39,471 nt of DNA from JANNVZ01 sp046155615 (GTDB lineage Bacteria > Bacteroidota > Bacteroidia > Flavobacteriales_D > Sanyastnellaceae), in assembly GCA_046155615.1 (NCBI GenBank), contig JBJXFP010000174.1, forward strand, positions 1 to 39,471, read 5' to 3'. The position numbers were made by a program, and so were the translations under genes. Each line of letters begins with the position of its first letter. Position 1 is the stretch's first letter. Positions 19,683 to 27,606 of this stretch are shown piece after piece. The notes below the pieces were generated by a model. That model was not told where the DNA came from. It saw nothing but the letters and a program-made list of their open reading frames with translations, and ran no database searches.

Positions 19683-20324
19683 TCATTTTACCCTTACCAT
19701 CATCATTCCATCGCGCAACGGCAGCATCACATTCTCCACTCTCTGGTCATGCTGTACTATGTCATTCAATTCGCGGAGGGTGCGTGTTTCGTTATCACTT
19801 GCATCAGGTTGATGCAACACTTTGCCGCTCCACAGCACATTGTCTATGAGCAGTACTGCACCCGGTTTCAGCTTTTGCATGAGCAGGTTGTAATAGTTCA
19901 AGTAGTTTTCTTTGTCGGCATCCAAAAAAACAAGATCGAACTCGGCAGGCAGCGTTGGTATGAGTGACAGGGCATCATCAAAATGTCTTACGATTTTTTT
20001 CCCATGTGGACTTTGTACAAAATATTTGTCTTGAATCCATTGCAATTCATCGTTGATGTCAATGGTGTGTAACTCACCGTCATCAGGCAATCCCTCAGCA
20101 AGGCAAAGTGCACTGTAGCCTGTGTAGGTTCCTATTTCAAGTATTCTTTTTGGTCTGAGTATTTTGGAAATCATACTCAGAAAACGACCTTGCACATGAC
20201 CGCTTAGCATGCGCGGGTTCATCACTTTTTGCCATGTTTCGCGTGATAGTTCTGCCAGCAGAGCAGGCTCATCAGTTGTATGGGTTGCTGTATAGTTCCC
20301 TATTTCTTCACTCAAAAAATTCAT
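19683..20324 (-). CDS. Class I SAM-dependent O-methyltransferase
   Basis: This 213-residue protein belongs to the catechol/caffeoyl-CoA O-methyltransferase-like family (COG4122). It has 'RILEIGTYTGYSALCLAEGL' (SAM loop), 'GELHTIDIND' (acidic beta2), 'FDLVFLDADKENYLNYYNLL' (metal-binding Asp residues), 'GAVLLIDNVLWSGKV' (metal-binding D/N) and the ending 'LPLRDGMMMVRVK'. Such enzymes methylate hydroxyl groups of small molecules with a divalent metal; some act on RNA (TrmR). The natural substrate cannot be read. It starts at 20324 and is divergent from the MscS gene over 91 bp. Confidence 0.93.
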   Translation of the reverse strand: MNFLSEEIGNYTATHTTDEPALLAELSRETWQKVMNPRMLSGHVQGRFLSMISKILRPKRILEIGTYTGYSALCLAEGLPDDGELHTIDINDELQWIQDKYFVQSPHGKKIVRHFDDALSLIPTLPAEFDLVFLDADKENYLNYYNLLMQKLKPGAVLLIDNVLWSGKVLHQPDASDNETRTLRELNDIVQHDQRVENVMLPLRDGMMMVRVK

Positions 20325-20415
20325 TTGTGGCTGAGTTGTGTGATTGTACCAAAAGAGATGTGTGCAAAGGTGCTATGGTACCACCACTAAAGTTTCTCAC
20401 CTCTACTTTTCGCCC

Positions 20416-21702
20416 ATGAATTTTATGAAGTGGAGCGATCACTTAGTTGACTTTCTGAGCAGCAGAGGCTTCTCCGGTGCGCCATTGGAGAATATGTATC
20501 TCTTCATTGGTCTGCTGTGCTTAGCTGTATTGTGCTGGAGTATTTGGGCCTTTTCGCGTTTGGTTATTATTCGTCTGGTCAAACTCATCGTCACCAAAAC
20601 AAAGACAGAGTGGGACGACAAGTTGTTTGAGTTTCGGGTGTTTCGTTCCATGGCTCTCATCGTAATCGCTGTAATCATTTGTGCTGCGGTGCCACATGTC
20701 TTTCGGTTCACTCCGCGCTTTCATTTTTATGCTTTCATGGCTGCAGAAATTTACATAGTGCTAAGTGTAATGTTCTGTGTGAATGCCATATTGAATGCCA
20801 TGGTGGGCATCATGGAAAACACTGAGCACTATCGCGACAAGCCATTGCGCAGCTACAAGCAAGTCACTAAAATTGTTTTCTATCTCATAGGGTTTGTTCT
20901 GATATTGGCCATTGTACTTGGCCAGTCGCCACTCTATGTGCTTGGTGGATTTGGAGCGGTAACAGCCATTCTGCTATTGCTTTTTCGCGACCCCATTCTT
21001 GGCTTCACAGCCAGTGTGCAGATGAGCGCCATTGATCTGGTGCGTGTAGGCGACTGGATAACGGTGGAGAAATATGGAGCAGATGGTGAGGTAATGGAAA
21101 TAAACCTGACTACCATAAAAGTGCGTAACTGGGATATGACGGTTACTATCGTTCCAAGCTATGCCATCATCAGTGAGAGTTTCAAGAACTGGCGCGGTAT
21201 GGAGGAAAGTGAAGGCCGCAGAATCAAACGCCATGTCAACATCAAAATATCAAGCATCCGTTTTTGCAATGCTGCACTATATCAAAACCTGTTGCAGATA
21301 GAGCGCATCAAAGAATATCTGCTGAGTAAGCAGGAGGAAATAAATCAATTCAACGAAGAGCATCATGTAAACAAGGAGATATTGCTCAACGGCAGACACA
21401 TGACCAACATTGGCATCTTCCGTGTGTATGCCGAAAAATATTTGGAGCAAAATCCGAACATCAACACTGGCATGACCTTCATGGTGCGTCAGTTGCAGCC
21501 CAACGAAAATGGTTTGCCTATTGAGATTTATGCATTCTCAAAAGAAAAGCAATTGGAAAAATTTGAAGGTGTGGCTGCTGATATTTTCGATCACCTTTTG
21601 GCCGCAGTTCCATTTTTCGACTTAGAAATATTTCAGGCACCCAGCGGCAGCGATGTGAAAGGATCGCGCGTGGCCAATGATGAAGGAGGCCGCGAGGAAT
21701 GA
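20416..21702 (+). CDS. MscS-family mechanosensitive channel (YbdG/MscM-like)
   Basis: Start ATG 20416 gives 428 residues; the longer frame from 20344 adds 24 non-conserved residues. Four to five membrane spans occupy residues ~20-210. The MscS core follows: the pore helix region 'VLGGFGAVTAILLLLFRDPILGFTASVQ' and the beta domain 'AIDLVRVGDWITVEKYGADGEVMEI', 'TTIKVRNWDMTVTIVPSYAIISESFKNW'. The C-terminus, with long insertions ('GRRIKRHVNI'), resembles E. coli YbdG (MscM) rather than small MscS. It acts in the inner membrane to release solutes on osmotic downshift. Its stop overlaps the start of the CPBP gene by 4 bp, so the two are translationally coupled. Confidence 0.92.
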   Translation: MNFMKWSDHLVDFLSSRGFSGAPLENMYLFIGLLCLAVLCWSIWAFSRLVIIRLVKLIVTKTKTEWDDKLFEFRVFRSMALIVIAVIICAAVPHVFRFTPRFHFYAFMAAEIYIVLSVMFCVNAILNAMVGIMENTEHYRDKPLRSYKQVTKIVFYLIGFVLILAIVLGQSPLYVLGGFGAVTAILLLLFRDPILGFTASVQMSAIDLVRVGDWITVEKYGADGEVMEINLTTIKVRNWDMTVTIVPSYAIISESFKNWRGMEESEGRRIKRHVNIKISSIRFCNAALYQNLLQIERIKEYLLSKQEEINQFNEEHHVNKEILLNGRHMTNIGIFRVYAEKYLEQNPNINTGMTFMVRQLQPNENGLPIEIYAFSKEKQLEKFEGVAADIFDHLLAAVPFFDLEIFQAPSGSDVKGSRVANDEGGREE

Positions 21703-22316
21703 TTAAGAAAAGCATCATCATGCGACTGTCGCTTGCCACCATTGTAGGCATGTCATTGGTAGCCGTAATCATTGACAGATTTAGCGAAACAGTGAATCTG
21801 GCTGAATCATTTTTAGGATTTGTGCCTTGGTGGCAGCAAATAGTGGCAGGCACAGCGGCAGGTCTTATTTCGGCACTCATAGCCTACGGCCTCATCTCAA
21901 TGCCATTCCTTCGCAAAGTGAACGGGCACTATGCCAACATGTTTGGCCGCTTCCAACTCAGCCTCAGCGAGATTCTTTTCATCTCCGTTTGTGCTGGTGT
22001 GGGTGAAGAAATTCTTTTTCGCGGAGCTATTCAACCACTTGCAGGCATCATGCTCACTGCTGTCATATTCGTAGGCATACATGGCTACCTGTCGCCATAC
22101 AACTGGCGGCTCACTATCTATGGTGCGGTGCTCACCGTGCTGATGTATGGCATCGGATACATGAGTCAGCAGTATGGGCTTGCATCAGCCATTATAGCGC
22201 ATACTGTAATAGATGCGGTGCTGCTTTACAAACTACAACATTGGGCGGGCGAGGTGGATGTGGATGAGAACACGTCCATACCTGATGATTTTTCTGAAGA
22301 CTTTAGTCAAGATTAG
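21699..22316 (+). CDS. CPBP-family intramembrane metalloprotease
   Basis: This 205-residue membrane protein has about five to six hydrophobic segments. The CAAX-protease/bacteriocin-processing (Abi) motif EExxxR is at residues 103-108 in 'GVGEEILFRGAIQPL'. A conserved His lies in 'IFVGIHGYLSPYNWR' and the closing motif is 'SAIIAHTVIDAVLLY' with the H-x-x-x-D. These glutamyl proteases act inside the membrane; bacterial substrates are mostly unknown, with links to peptide maturation and self-immunity. It overlaps the MscS gene by 4 bp (ATGA), which indicates a two-gene operon. Confidence 0.93.
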   Translation: MIKKSIIMRLSLATIVGMSLVAVIIDRFSETVNLAESFLGFVPWWQQIVAGTAAGLISALIAYGLISMPFLRKVNGHYANMFGRFQLSLSEILFISVCAGVGEEILFRGAIQPLAGIMLTAVIFVGIHGYLSPYNWRLTIYGAVLTVLMYGIGYMSQQYGLASAIIAHTVIDAVLLYKLQHWAGEVDVDENTSIPDDFSEDFSQD

Positions 22317-22324
22317 AACAACAT

Positions 22325-23122
22325 ATGCTTGGGGTACCAGGAGATATTGCGATTCATTTCGTATCCAAGGGAATTAACGAATGGATACAAGAAGAATATT
22401 CAGCCGATAGAAAAGTATTGAATATTGAGCTAAACAAGATTCAAGAAGGAAGTGGCTGGTCATTCTTGTTAAAACTATTTTCCATTACATTTCTAGTGAT
22501 AGGCACTGTTCTTTTTGGCGAGGCACAAAATCATCTAATAGACCATTTTGAGTCGAGAGAAATTGGCAACATCATCTTGTTTGGTTCTGAAGTCATCCCA
22601 TACTTCATTGCAATTCTCGGTGGGATTGGAATTTTACCCTACAGTTCAAACTATGCGTGGAGAAAGCGATACAAAACTGAAATTGAAAATATCTTACAGG
22701 AAAAGAATATCAACGCTGATCTATCAATAAATCGAATTTACTTGCGAATATCAAAAGTGTCTTTTATCCTCGCTTTTTTACTTGTCTTGATGGTTACAGC
22801 TCGATATGAAAAGTATTCTCATGATACGATTTCAGAAAGAGACTATTTTTCATTCAGGTCTAATGTTTACAACTATTCAGATGTGAAAGAAATTTTCTTG
22901 ATAAAAGACACTCGCAGGGAATGGGCCAAAGATTCTCTATATGGTAGCGAGATTAAAATCCGATTTATTGATGGCTCAATATTCCGCTCTGACGGAGATA
23001 GGCATTCTTCCGAAAAAGCGTTGATCCTACAGACGCTTGAACAATACTCTGGAAAAAAAGCAAAATTGATAACTTATAGGTCGCCAACACTAGATGAATT
23101 GCTGCAACGAGAACGGAAATAG
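22325..23122 (+). CDS. Hypothetical membrane protein, AT-rich
   Basis: I do not recognise this 265-residue protein. It has an N-terminal soluble helix (~1-40). Three likely membrane spans follow: 'SFLLKLFSITFLVIGTVLF' (~45-63), 'EVIPYFIAILGGIGILPY' (~90-107) and 'VSFILAFLLVLMVTA' (~146-160). The C-terminal soluble domain (~165-265) contains 'SEIKIRFIDGSIFRSDGD', possibly a small beta domain. Base composition is visibly more A/T-rich than the neighbours and codon choice differs (many ATA, AGA, TTA, GAT), which suggests separate ancestry. The start ATG at 22325 lies 8 bp after the CPBP stop, so it could be read as the third gene of that operon. Confidence 0.6.
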   Translation: MLGVPGDIAIHFVSKGINEWIQEEYSADRKVLNIELNKIQEGSGWSFLLKLFSITFLVIGTVLFGEAQNHLIDHFESREIGNIILFGSEVIPYFIAILGGIGILPYSSNYAWRKRYKTEIENILQEKNINADLSINRIYLRISKVSFILAFLLVLMVTARYEKYSHDTISERDYFSFRSNVYNYSDVKEIFLIKDTRREWAKDSLYGSEIKIRFIDGSIFRSDGDRHSSEKALILQTLEQYSGKKAKLITYRSPTLDELLQRERK

Positions 23123-23189
23123 AAAGTGCCATCGCCTTCCAGCCTTGATAGTCCCGACTTAACGCACCCTAACCCCAAAATCCACTCTC

Positions 23190-23475
23190 ATGCAACACGT
23201 CCTTCCGTATTGCATCGGGGAAACATTTTTTATGCAACACGGGCGTCCGTGTTCTGCCAATAAAGTCTTTTTTATGTGACACGGCCTTCCGTGTTCTGCC
23301 AATAATTCTTTTTTTATGCAACACGGACGTCCGTGTTGCATCGGAAAAACATTTTTTCCTCAACACGGACGTCCGTGTGACACCGGAGTAACTTTTTTTA
23401 TACAACACGGAAGCACGTGTTGCATCGGGGAAACTTTATTGGCAGAATACGGAAGCCCGTATTCTGCCAATAAAG
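23190..23475. repeat. Array of seven palindromic units with a 42-nt period
   Basis: Seven hairpins have centres at 23202.5, 23244.5, 23286.5, 23328.5, 23370.5, 23412.5 and 23454.5, exactly 42 nt apart. The shared core is ACACGG-N4-CCGTGT with small variants. The best copies are a perfect 26-bp palindrome at 23316-23341 and a perfect 19-bp stem with a 4-nt loop at 23434-23475. Linkers end in T6-T7 runs in most units. Arms outside the core come in a few types (ATGCA-; GGCAGA-/TCTGCC; others) and some units carry different types on the two sides. The rest of the 495-bp gap (23123-23189, 23476-23617) shows nothing else. No cas gene is near. Confidence 0.93.
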
Positions 23476-23617
23476 AATTTTTGTCAGCATTTGCCGTGAC
23501 GAATGGGAGTAAACTAACTTTTTCACCTTTCTGCAAGCTTCCAAAATAAGCCTCCGACAGTGGATGATTGTATCCCGCACGTATGCGCAGTTTCTTCGCG
23601 GCAAAATTTTCAGGGTT

Positions 23618-23953
23618 TTGAAAAAGAACAACAACAACGGATTTGTCTATTCCACCAATCCCAGTTTCAAAATAGAACAGGAAAGTGATGAGCAGGAAAC
23701 ACTCGCTCCCTCTGCACAAGACCTGCGTGTGTGGTTAGAAAAGAATCACCGGGGTGGAAAGACTGCCACTGTAATAAAAGGCTTCATCGGGAAAGATGAA
23801 GATTTGGAAACGCTGGGAAAAACATTGAAAACAAAATGCGGCACCGGTGGCTCAGCCAAAGAAGGTGAAATCATAATACAGGGTGACCACCGAGACAAAA
23901 TCATGACTATACTTACACAATTAGGCTACAAAGCGAAGAAAGCAGGCGGATGA
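23618..23953 (+). CDS. SUI1/eIF1-like translation initiation factor (YciH type)
   Basis: The C-terminal ~80 residues are an SUI1 domain: 'LRVWLEKNHRGGKTATVIKGF', 'LETLGKTLKTKCGTGGSAKEGEIIIQGDHRDKI' and 'LTQLGYKAKKAGG'. Bacterial YciH proteins bind the small ribosomal subunit and affect start-codon fidelity. I use TTG 23618, which yields MKKNNNNGFVYSTNPSF, matching the usual family N-terminus at 111 residues. The only in-frame ATG nearby (23564) adds 18 residues lying next to the repeat array that do not look conserved. The stop overlaps the next start (ATGA), coupling it to the THUMP methyltransferase. Confidence 0.9.
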   Translation: MKKNNNNGFVYSTNPSFKIEQESDEQETLAPSAQDLRVWLEKNHRGGKTATVIKGFIGKDEDLETLGKTLKTKCGTGGSAKEGEIIIQGDHRDKIMTILTQLGYKAKKAGG

Positions 23954-25125
23954 ACGACAACATTTTCAAAATATCAATTTCCACATTGCCCTTTCTTGAA
24001 CCTGTGCTTGCGGAAGAATTGAATCAACTTGGTGCCGCAGATATTGAAATAGGTAAGCGCATTGTGCATTGTGTTGCGAGCAAAAAATTGCTCTACCGGG
24101 CAAACCTTCATTTGCGTACCGCGCTCCGCGTTTTTGTACCTATTCATACTTTCAACATTCGCCATTCCGATGAGTTGTACAAGAGAGCTGTAAGCATTGA
24201 TTGGACAGAATTTCTGAGCTTGGATAAAACCTTCGCCATCGATCCCAATGTACACTCTGTCATGTTCAAGCACACCAACTTCGCATCGCTCAGGCTGAAG
24301 GACGGCATAGCTGATTTTTTCCAAAAAAATTACGGCAAGCGGCCAAGTGTGGATGCTGACAATCCTGATGTGCTCTTCAACCTGCATATTGATGAACACC
24401 GCGTCACCCTTTCGCTTGACAGCAGTGGCGAGAGCATGAACAGGCGAGGCTACCGCGTAGCAGGTGCCCAGGCACCAATCAATGAGGTGCTTGCTGCGGG
24501 TATGTTGCTATTGAGTGGCTGGAAAGGCGAAAGCAATTTGTATGACCCCATGTGTGGCAGCGGAACACTGGCTATAGAAGCAGCCATGATTGCCACCAAT
24601 ACTCCAGCGCTTCACAAAAGGCTGCGGCCCGGTTTCGCAAATTGGAAAAGTTTTGATGAAGAACTTTGGACACAAGTACAACAGGAAGCAGAGCAAAACA
24701 TAAAGCCATTGGCTTGCAAAATATTTGCATCTGATGTGGACAGGCGACAGCTCGATGTGGCAAAAAAAAATATTGAGCTGGCAGGCTTTTCAAAACACAT
24801 TCAGGTTTCTATGATGGACTTCTTCGAAACGCACCCGCAAGACGAAAGCGGCACCCTCGTATTCAATCCGCCTTATGGTGAAAGGCTGGAGACAGCAGAT
24901 ATCAACCACATTTACAAGCGCATAGGCAGCCACCTGAAGCACGACTGGCCCGGACATCGTGCATGGATTATTTCCTCTAATGCAGAAGCATTGAAGCACA
25001 TTGGTCTGAAACCGTCTAAGAAATTCAGCCTGATGAACGGTACACTTGATTGCAAGTATCAACTTTTCGATTTGTTTGCCGGGAAAAGAGCTGAACACAA
25101 AAGCAATATTGCCGAAGCCCGATAG
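23950..25125 (+). CDS. THUMP-domain RNA methyltransferase (RlmL N-terminal-like)
   Basis: This 391-residue protein has an N-terminal ferredoxin-like/THUMP region (residues ~1-155, 'FLEPVLAEELNQLGA', 'FASLRLKDGIADFF'). A Rossmann methyltransferase domain follows: 'YDPMCGSGTLAIEAAMIA' is the SAM loop, 'IFASDVDRRQLDVAKKNIE' the acidic strand, and NPPYGERL (306-313) the catalytic motif for N2-guanine methylation. It corresponds to the RlmL family that methylates 23S rRNA guanine, though related enzymes act on tRNA. The 4-bp overlap with the SUI1 gene joins two translation-related functions. A weak AAAAGG/CCTTTT hairpin follows at 25161-25177. Confidence 0.92.
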   Translation: MNDNIFKISISTLPFLEPVLAEELNQLGAADIEIGKRIVHCVASKKLLYRANLHLRTALRVFVPIHTFNIRHSDELYKRAVSIDWTEFLSLDKTFAIDPNVHSVMFKHTNFASLRLKDGIADFFQKNYGKRPSVDADNPDVLFNLHIDEHRVTLSLDSSGESMNRRGYRVAGAQAPINEVLAAGMLLLSGWKGESNLYDPMCGSGTLAIEAAMIATNTPALHKRLRPGFANWKSFDEELWTQVQQEAEQNIKPLACKIFASDVDRRQLDVAKKNIELAGFSKHIQVSMMDFFETHPQDESGTLVFNPPYGERLETADINHIYKRIGSHLKHDWPGHRAWIISSNAEALKHIGLKPSKKFSLMNGTLDCKYQLFDLFAGKRAEHKSNIAEAR

Positions 25126-25251
25126 TTGAAGCCAACACAAGCAATCATAAAAAAGTTGTGAAAAGGCTTAACCTTTTTTATGGCCTGATGTATGAATGAC
25201 CTTTTACATTCGAACCTCACAAGAAAAAACACCCACATCCCAGTCTACAAT

Positions 25252-26871
25252 ATGAAAAGTATGAGAAGAAGAGTAATGATGGTCGCAGCTTTGCTTATCA
25301 GCAGCACTGTAACCTACACACAGGTAGCAGACCCCAACGCCACAACTGAAAAATTTGCAACACTGCTCAGCTACATACAGCACATGTATGTGGATAGTGT
25401 AAATGCGGAAAAGCTTACCGAGAAGGCAATTATTTCGTTGCTCGAAGACTTAGATCCACACAGCACCTACCTCTCCAAGGAAGAATTGAAAGAAGCAAAT
25501 GAACCACTGCAAGGCAGCTTTGACGGTATCGGAGTACAGTTCAATATTTTCAAAGACACCATACTTGTGGTGGAGCCAATACAAGGAGGCCCGTCAGAAA
25601 AATTAGGCATCCAGAGCGGAGATAAAATTGTAGAAATAGATGGACAGACAGTTGCAGGAATTGGAATAAAAAACCCTGATGTATTCAAAAAACTGCGCGG
25701 CCCGAAAGGCACCAAAGTGAATGTAGGCATCATGCGAAGTGGCGAAAAATCACTGCTGCACTACGAGATAATTCGCGACAAAATTCCTATTTACTCCATT
25801 GATGCATCCTACATGGTAACTCCCGAAATAGGCTATATCAAAATATCGCGCTTCGCAAAAACTACTTTAGAAGAATTGAAACAAGGATTGAGTGAGTTGA
25901 AGGCAGAAGGAATGAAAGACCTCGTTCTCGACTTACAAGGCAACGGAGGCGGCTACTTAAACACTGCCATCGAATTGTGTGATGAATTCATCAGTGGTGA
26001 AAAACTGTTGGTATATACCGAAGGTCGTTCATTCGCCCGTGAAGATTACAAGGCCAATCCGAAAGTGAATGGCTCATTCGAAAAAGGCAGGCTTGTAGTG
26101 CTCATAGACGAATCATCAGCCAGTGCCAGCGAAATATTGAGCGGTGCTATACAAGATTGGGATCGTGGCCTCATCATAGGACGCAGAAGTTTCGGCAAAG
26201 GCCTAGTACAGCGTCCAGTGCCATTGCCAGATGGCAGCGCAGTACGTCTCACAGTGCAGAAATACTACACACCAAGTGGCCGCTGCATTCAGAAACCATA
26301 TGATGACGGACTGGAAGCTTATATGAGCGACCGCGATAAGCGATTCAAGACCGGAGAATTCTTCAGCCTCGATAGTTTACATTTTCCTGATTCGCTCAAG
26401 TTTACAACCAATGTAAAACGCAGAACAGTGTATGGAGGCGGAGGCATTTTGCCTGACATCTTCGTACCGCTTGATACCACGGAGAACAGCGGCTACTTCA
26501 GCGACTTACTGCGCACTGGGGTAAACAACGATTGGGTAATGTCGCACGTAAATACCAACCGTGAAGCGATGCTGAAAACATATCCTGATTTGAAAACTTT
26601 TTTGGCCTACTACACCGTGCCTGAGAGTGCAATACAGGAAATGGTGAAACTGATGGAAGCAGAAAAAGTACCATTCAGCGAGAAGGATTACAAAACATCA
26701 GAACATGCCATAAAACTGCGAACCAAAGCTCTGATAGCACGAAACCTGTATGACAATGAAGCTTTCTATGTGGTAATAAACGATCTTAACCCAGCGTTAA
26801 AAAAAGCAGTGGAAGTCTTGAAGGACGGAACATTTGACAAGCAAAAACTGGCACACAACGATTTCAAATAG
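25252..26871 (+). CDS. S41-family C-terminal processing peptidase (CtpA/Prc-like)
   Basis: Start ATG 25252 gives 539 residues with a signal peptide or N-anchor ('RRRVMMVAALLISSTVTYTQ'). Order: helical cap ending in 'LLEDLDPHSTYLSKEELKEANE', a PDZ domain (~90-173, 'GDKIVEIDGQTVAGIG'), then the protease core 'GYIKISRFAKTT' and 'LVLDLQGNGGGYLNTAIELCD'. The catalytic Ser lies in 'DESSASASEILSGAIQDW' (288-293) and Lys316 in 'RSFGKGLVQ'. A C-terminal helical extension (~430-539) is common in Bacteroidota members. It degrades or trims periplasmic proteins from their C-termini. The DUF1573 gene follows after 76 bp and is probably co-transcribed. Confidence 0.95.
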   Translation: MKSMRRRVMMVAALLISSTVTYTQVADPNATTEKFATLLSYIQHMYVDSVNAEKLTEKAIISLLEDLDPHSTYLSKEELKEANEPLQGSFDGIGVQFNIFKDTILVVEPIQGGPSEKLGIQSGDKIVEIDGQTVAGIGIKNPDVFKKLRGPKGTKVNVGIMRSGEKSLLHYEIIRDKIPIYSIDASYMVTPEIGYIKISRFAKTTLEELKQGLSELKAEGMKDLVLDLQGNGGGYLNTAIELCDEFISGEKLLVYTEGRSFAREDYKANPKVNGSFEKGRLVVLIDESSASASEILSGAIQDWDRGLIIGRRSFGKGLVQRPVPLPDGSAVRLTVQKYYTPSGRCIQKPYDDGLEAYMSDRDKRFKTGEFFSLDSLHFPDSLKFTTNVKRRTVYGGGGILPDIFVPLDTTENSGYFSDLLRTGVNNDWVMSHVNTNREAMLKTYPDLKTFLAYYTVPESAIQEMVKLMEAEKVPFSEKDYKTSEHAIKLRTKALIARNLYDNEAFYVVINDLNPALKKAVEVLKDGTFDKQKLAHNDFK

Positions 26872-26947
26872 CACAACTATTTTCGCAGCCGATTTTTCAA
26901 AAAAAGAATTCAAACAAGCACAACCACAACAAACAATACAACAACCA

Positions 26948-27511
26948 ATGAGCAATGGATTAAAAGTAGGCCTTCTGATAGTTATCGCAGGGGCACTCGG
27001 ATTTCTTGTAGTTACACAACTGAACAAAGAAGATGGAATTGGCAGCCGTGCAGCCACTGAAAATGCTGTGGTTGAAAATGCAGCCGTTGCAAATCAACCT
27101 GCGGCCAGCCAGCCAGGTGCGCGTAATGCTCCCAATGAGGAAGTAGGAGCTGCATCGAAAACTCGCCCTAAGACTACTTTGAAGTTTGACAAAACCGAAC
27201 ACGATTTTGGCAAGTTGAAACAAGGCGATAAAGTGCAATGCGTGTTCAAAGTGACCAACACCGGTAACGAAGCATTGGTGATAGAAGATGCAAAAGGCTC
27301 ATGCGGCTGCACTGTGCCTGAATACCCCAAAGAGCCTATTCCGCCAGGTCAAACTCGCGACATCACCGTGAAATTTGACAGCACCGGGAAAAGCAAAAAC
27401 CAACAGAAGACTGTAACACTTACCTGCAATACAGAACCCATGCAAACCGCAGTTTCCATCAAGTCATGGGTAGATGCTCCCGCAGATGCAGGCAAGGAAG
27501 CAGCCAAGTAG
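26948..27511 (+). CDS. DUF1573 domain protein
   Basis: Start ATG 26948 (187 residues) gives an N-terminal membrane anchor 'GLKVGLLIVIAGALGFLVVT'; the longer frame from 26834 only adds residues overlapping the protease 3' end. An Ala/Asn/Pro-rich linker (~35-75) precedes a single DUF1573 immunoglobulin-like domain (~78-178) with 'FDKTEHDFGKLKQGDKVQCVFKVTNTG' split over its strands and the hallmark 'GSCGCTVPEYPKEPIPPG'. DUF1573 proteins are abundant in Bacteroidota envelopes; their role is unknown. It faces the periplasm. It ends in a strong two-way terminator. Confidence 0.93.
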   Translation: MSNGLKVGLLIVIAGALGFLVVTQLNKEDGIGSRAATENAVVENAAVANQPAASQPGARNAPNEEVGAASKTRPKTTLKFDKTEHDFGKLKQGDKVQCVFKVTNTGNEALVIEDAKGSCGCTVPEYPKEPIPPGQTRDITVKFDSTGKSKNQQKTVTLTCNTEPMQTAVSIKSWVDAPADAGKEAAK

Positions 27512-27523
27512 AAGTATTGATTC

Positions 27524-27544
27524 AAAAAAAATATTCTATAAAAA
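27524..27544. repeat. 21-nt A/T-rich repeat, copy 2
   Basis: Identical to 4209-4229. Here it lies between the DUF1573 stop and the terminator stem and supplies the A-run on the left side of that stem. Confidence 0.5.
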
Positions 27545-27578
27545 GAAGACCACCGATGACGGTGGTCTTCTTTTTTTT
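27541..27578. terminator. Bidirectional terminator between DUF1573 and T9SS cargo genes
   Basis: A 15-bp stem, AAAAGAAGACCACCG (27541-27555) with CGGTGGTCTTCTTTT (27560-27574), a 4-nt loop, T-run on the right and A-run on the left. It serves both convergent genes. Confidence 0.95.
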
Positions 27579-27606
27579 GACTTGATATAGATGGAAAACT
27601 CTTGCG

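Noticed and set aside
23190..23475. CRISPR array
   Set aside because: Repeats are palindromes with variable arms, linkers are only about 15-25 nt and T-rich, and no cas-like gene is nearby.
23159..23719. Repeat-rich proteins with 'HGRPC' or 'TRTSVLHKK' units on both strands across the palindromic array
   Set aside because: Overlapping frames on both strands show the same periodicity because the period is 42 nt and the units are palindromic; none has a plausible start context or non-repeat domain. One of them also overlaps the SUI1 gene.
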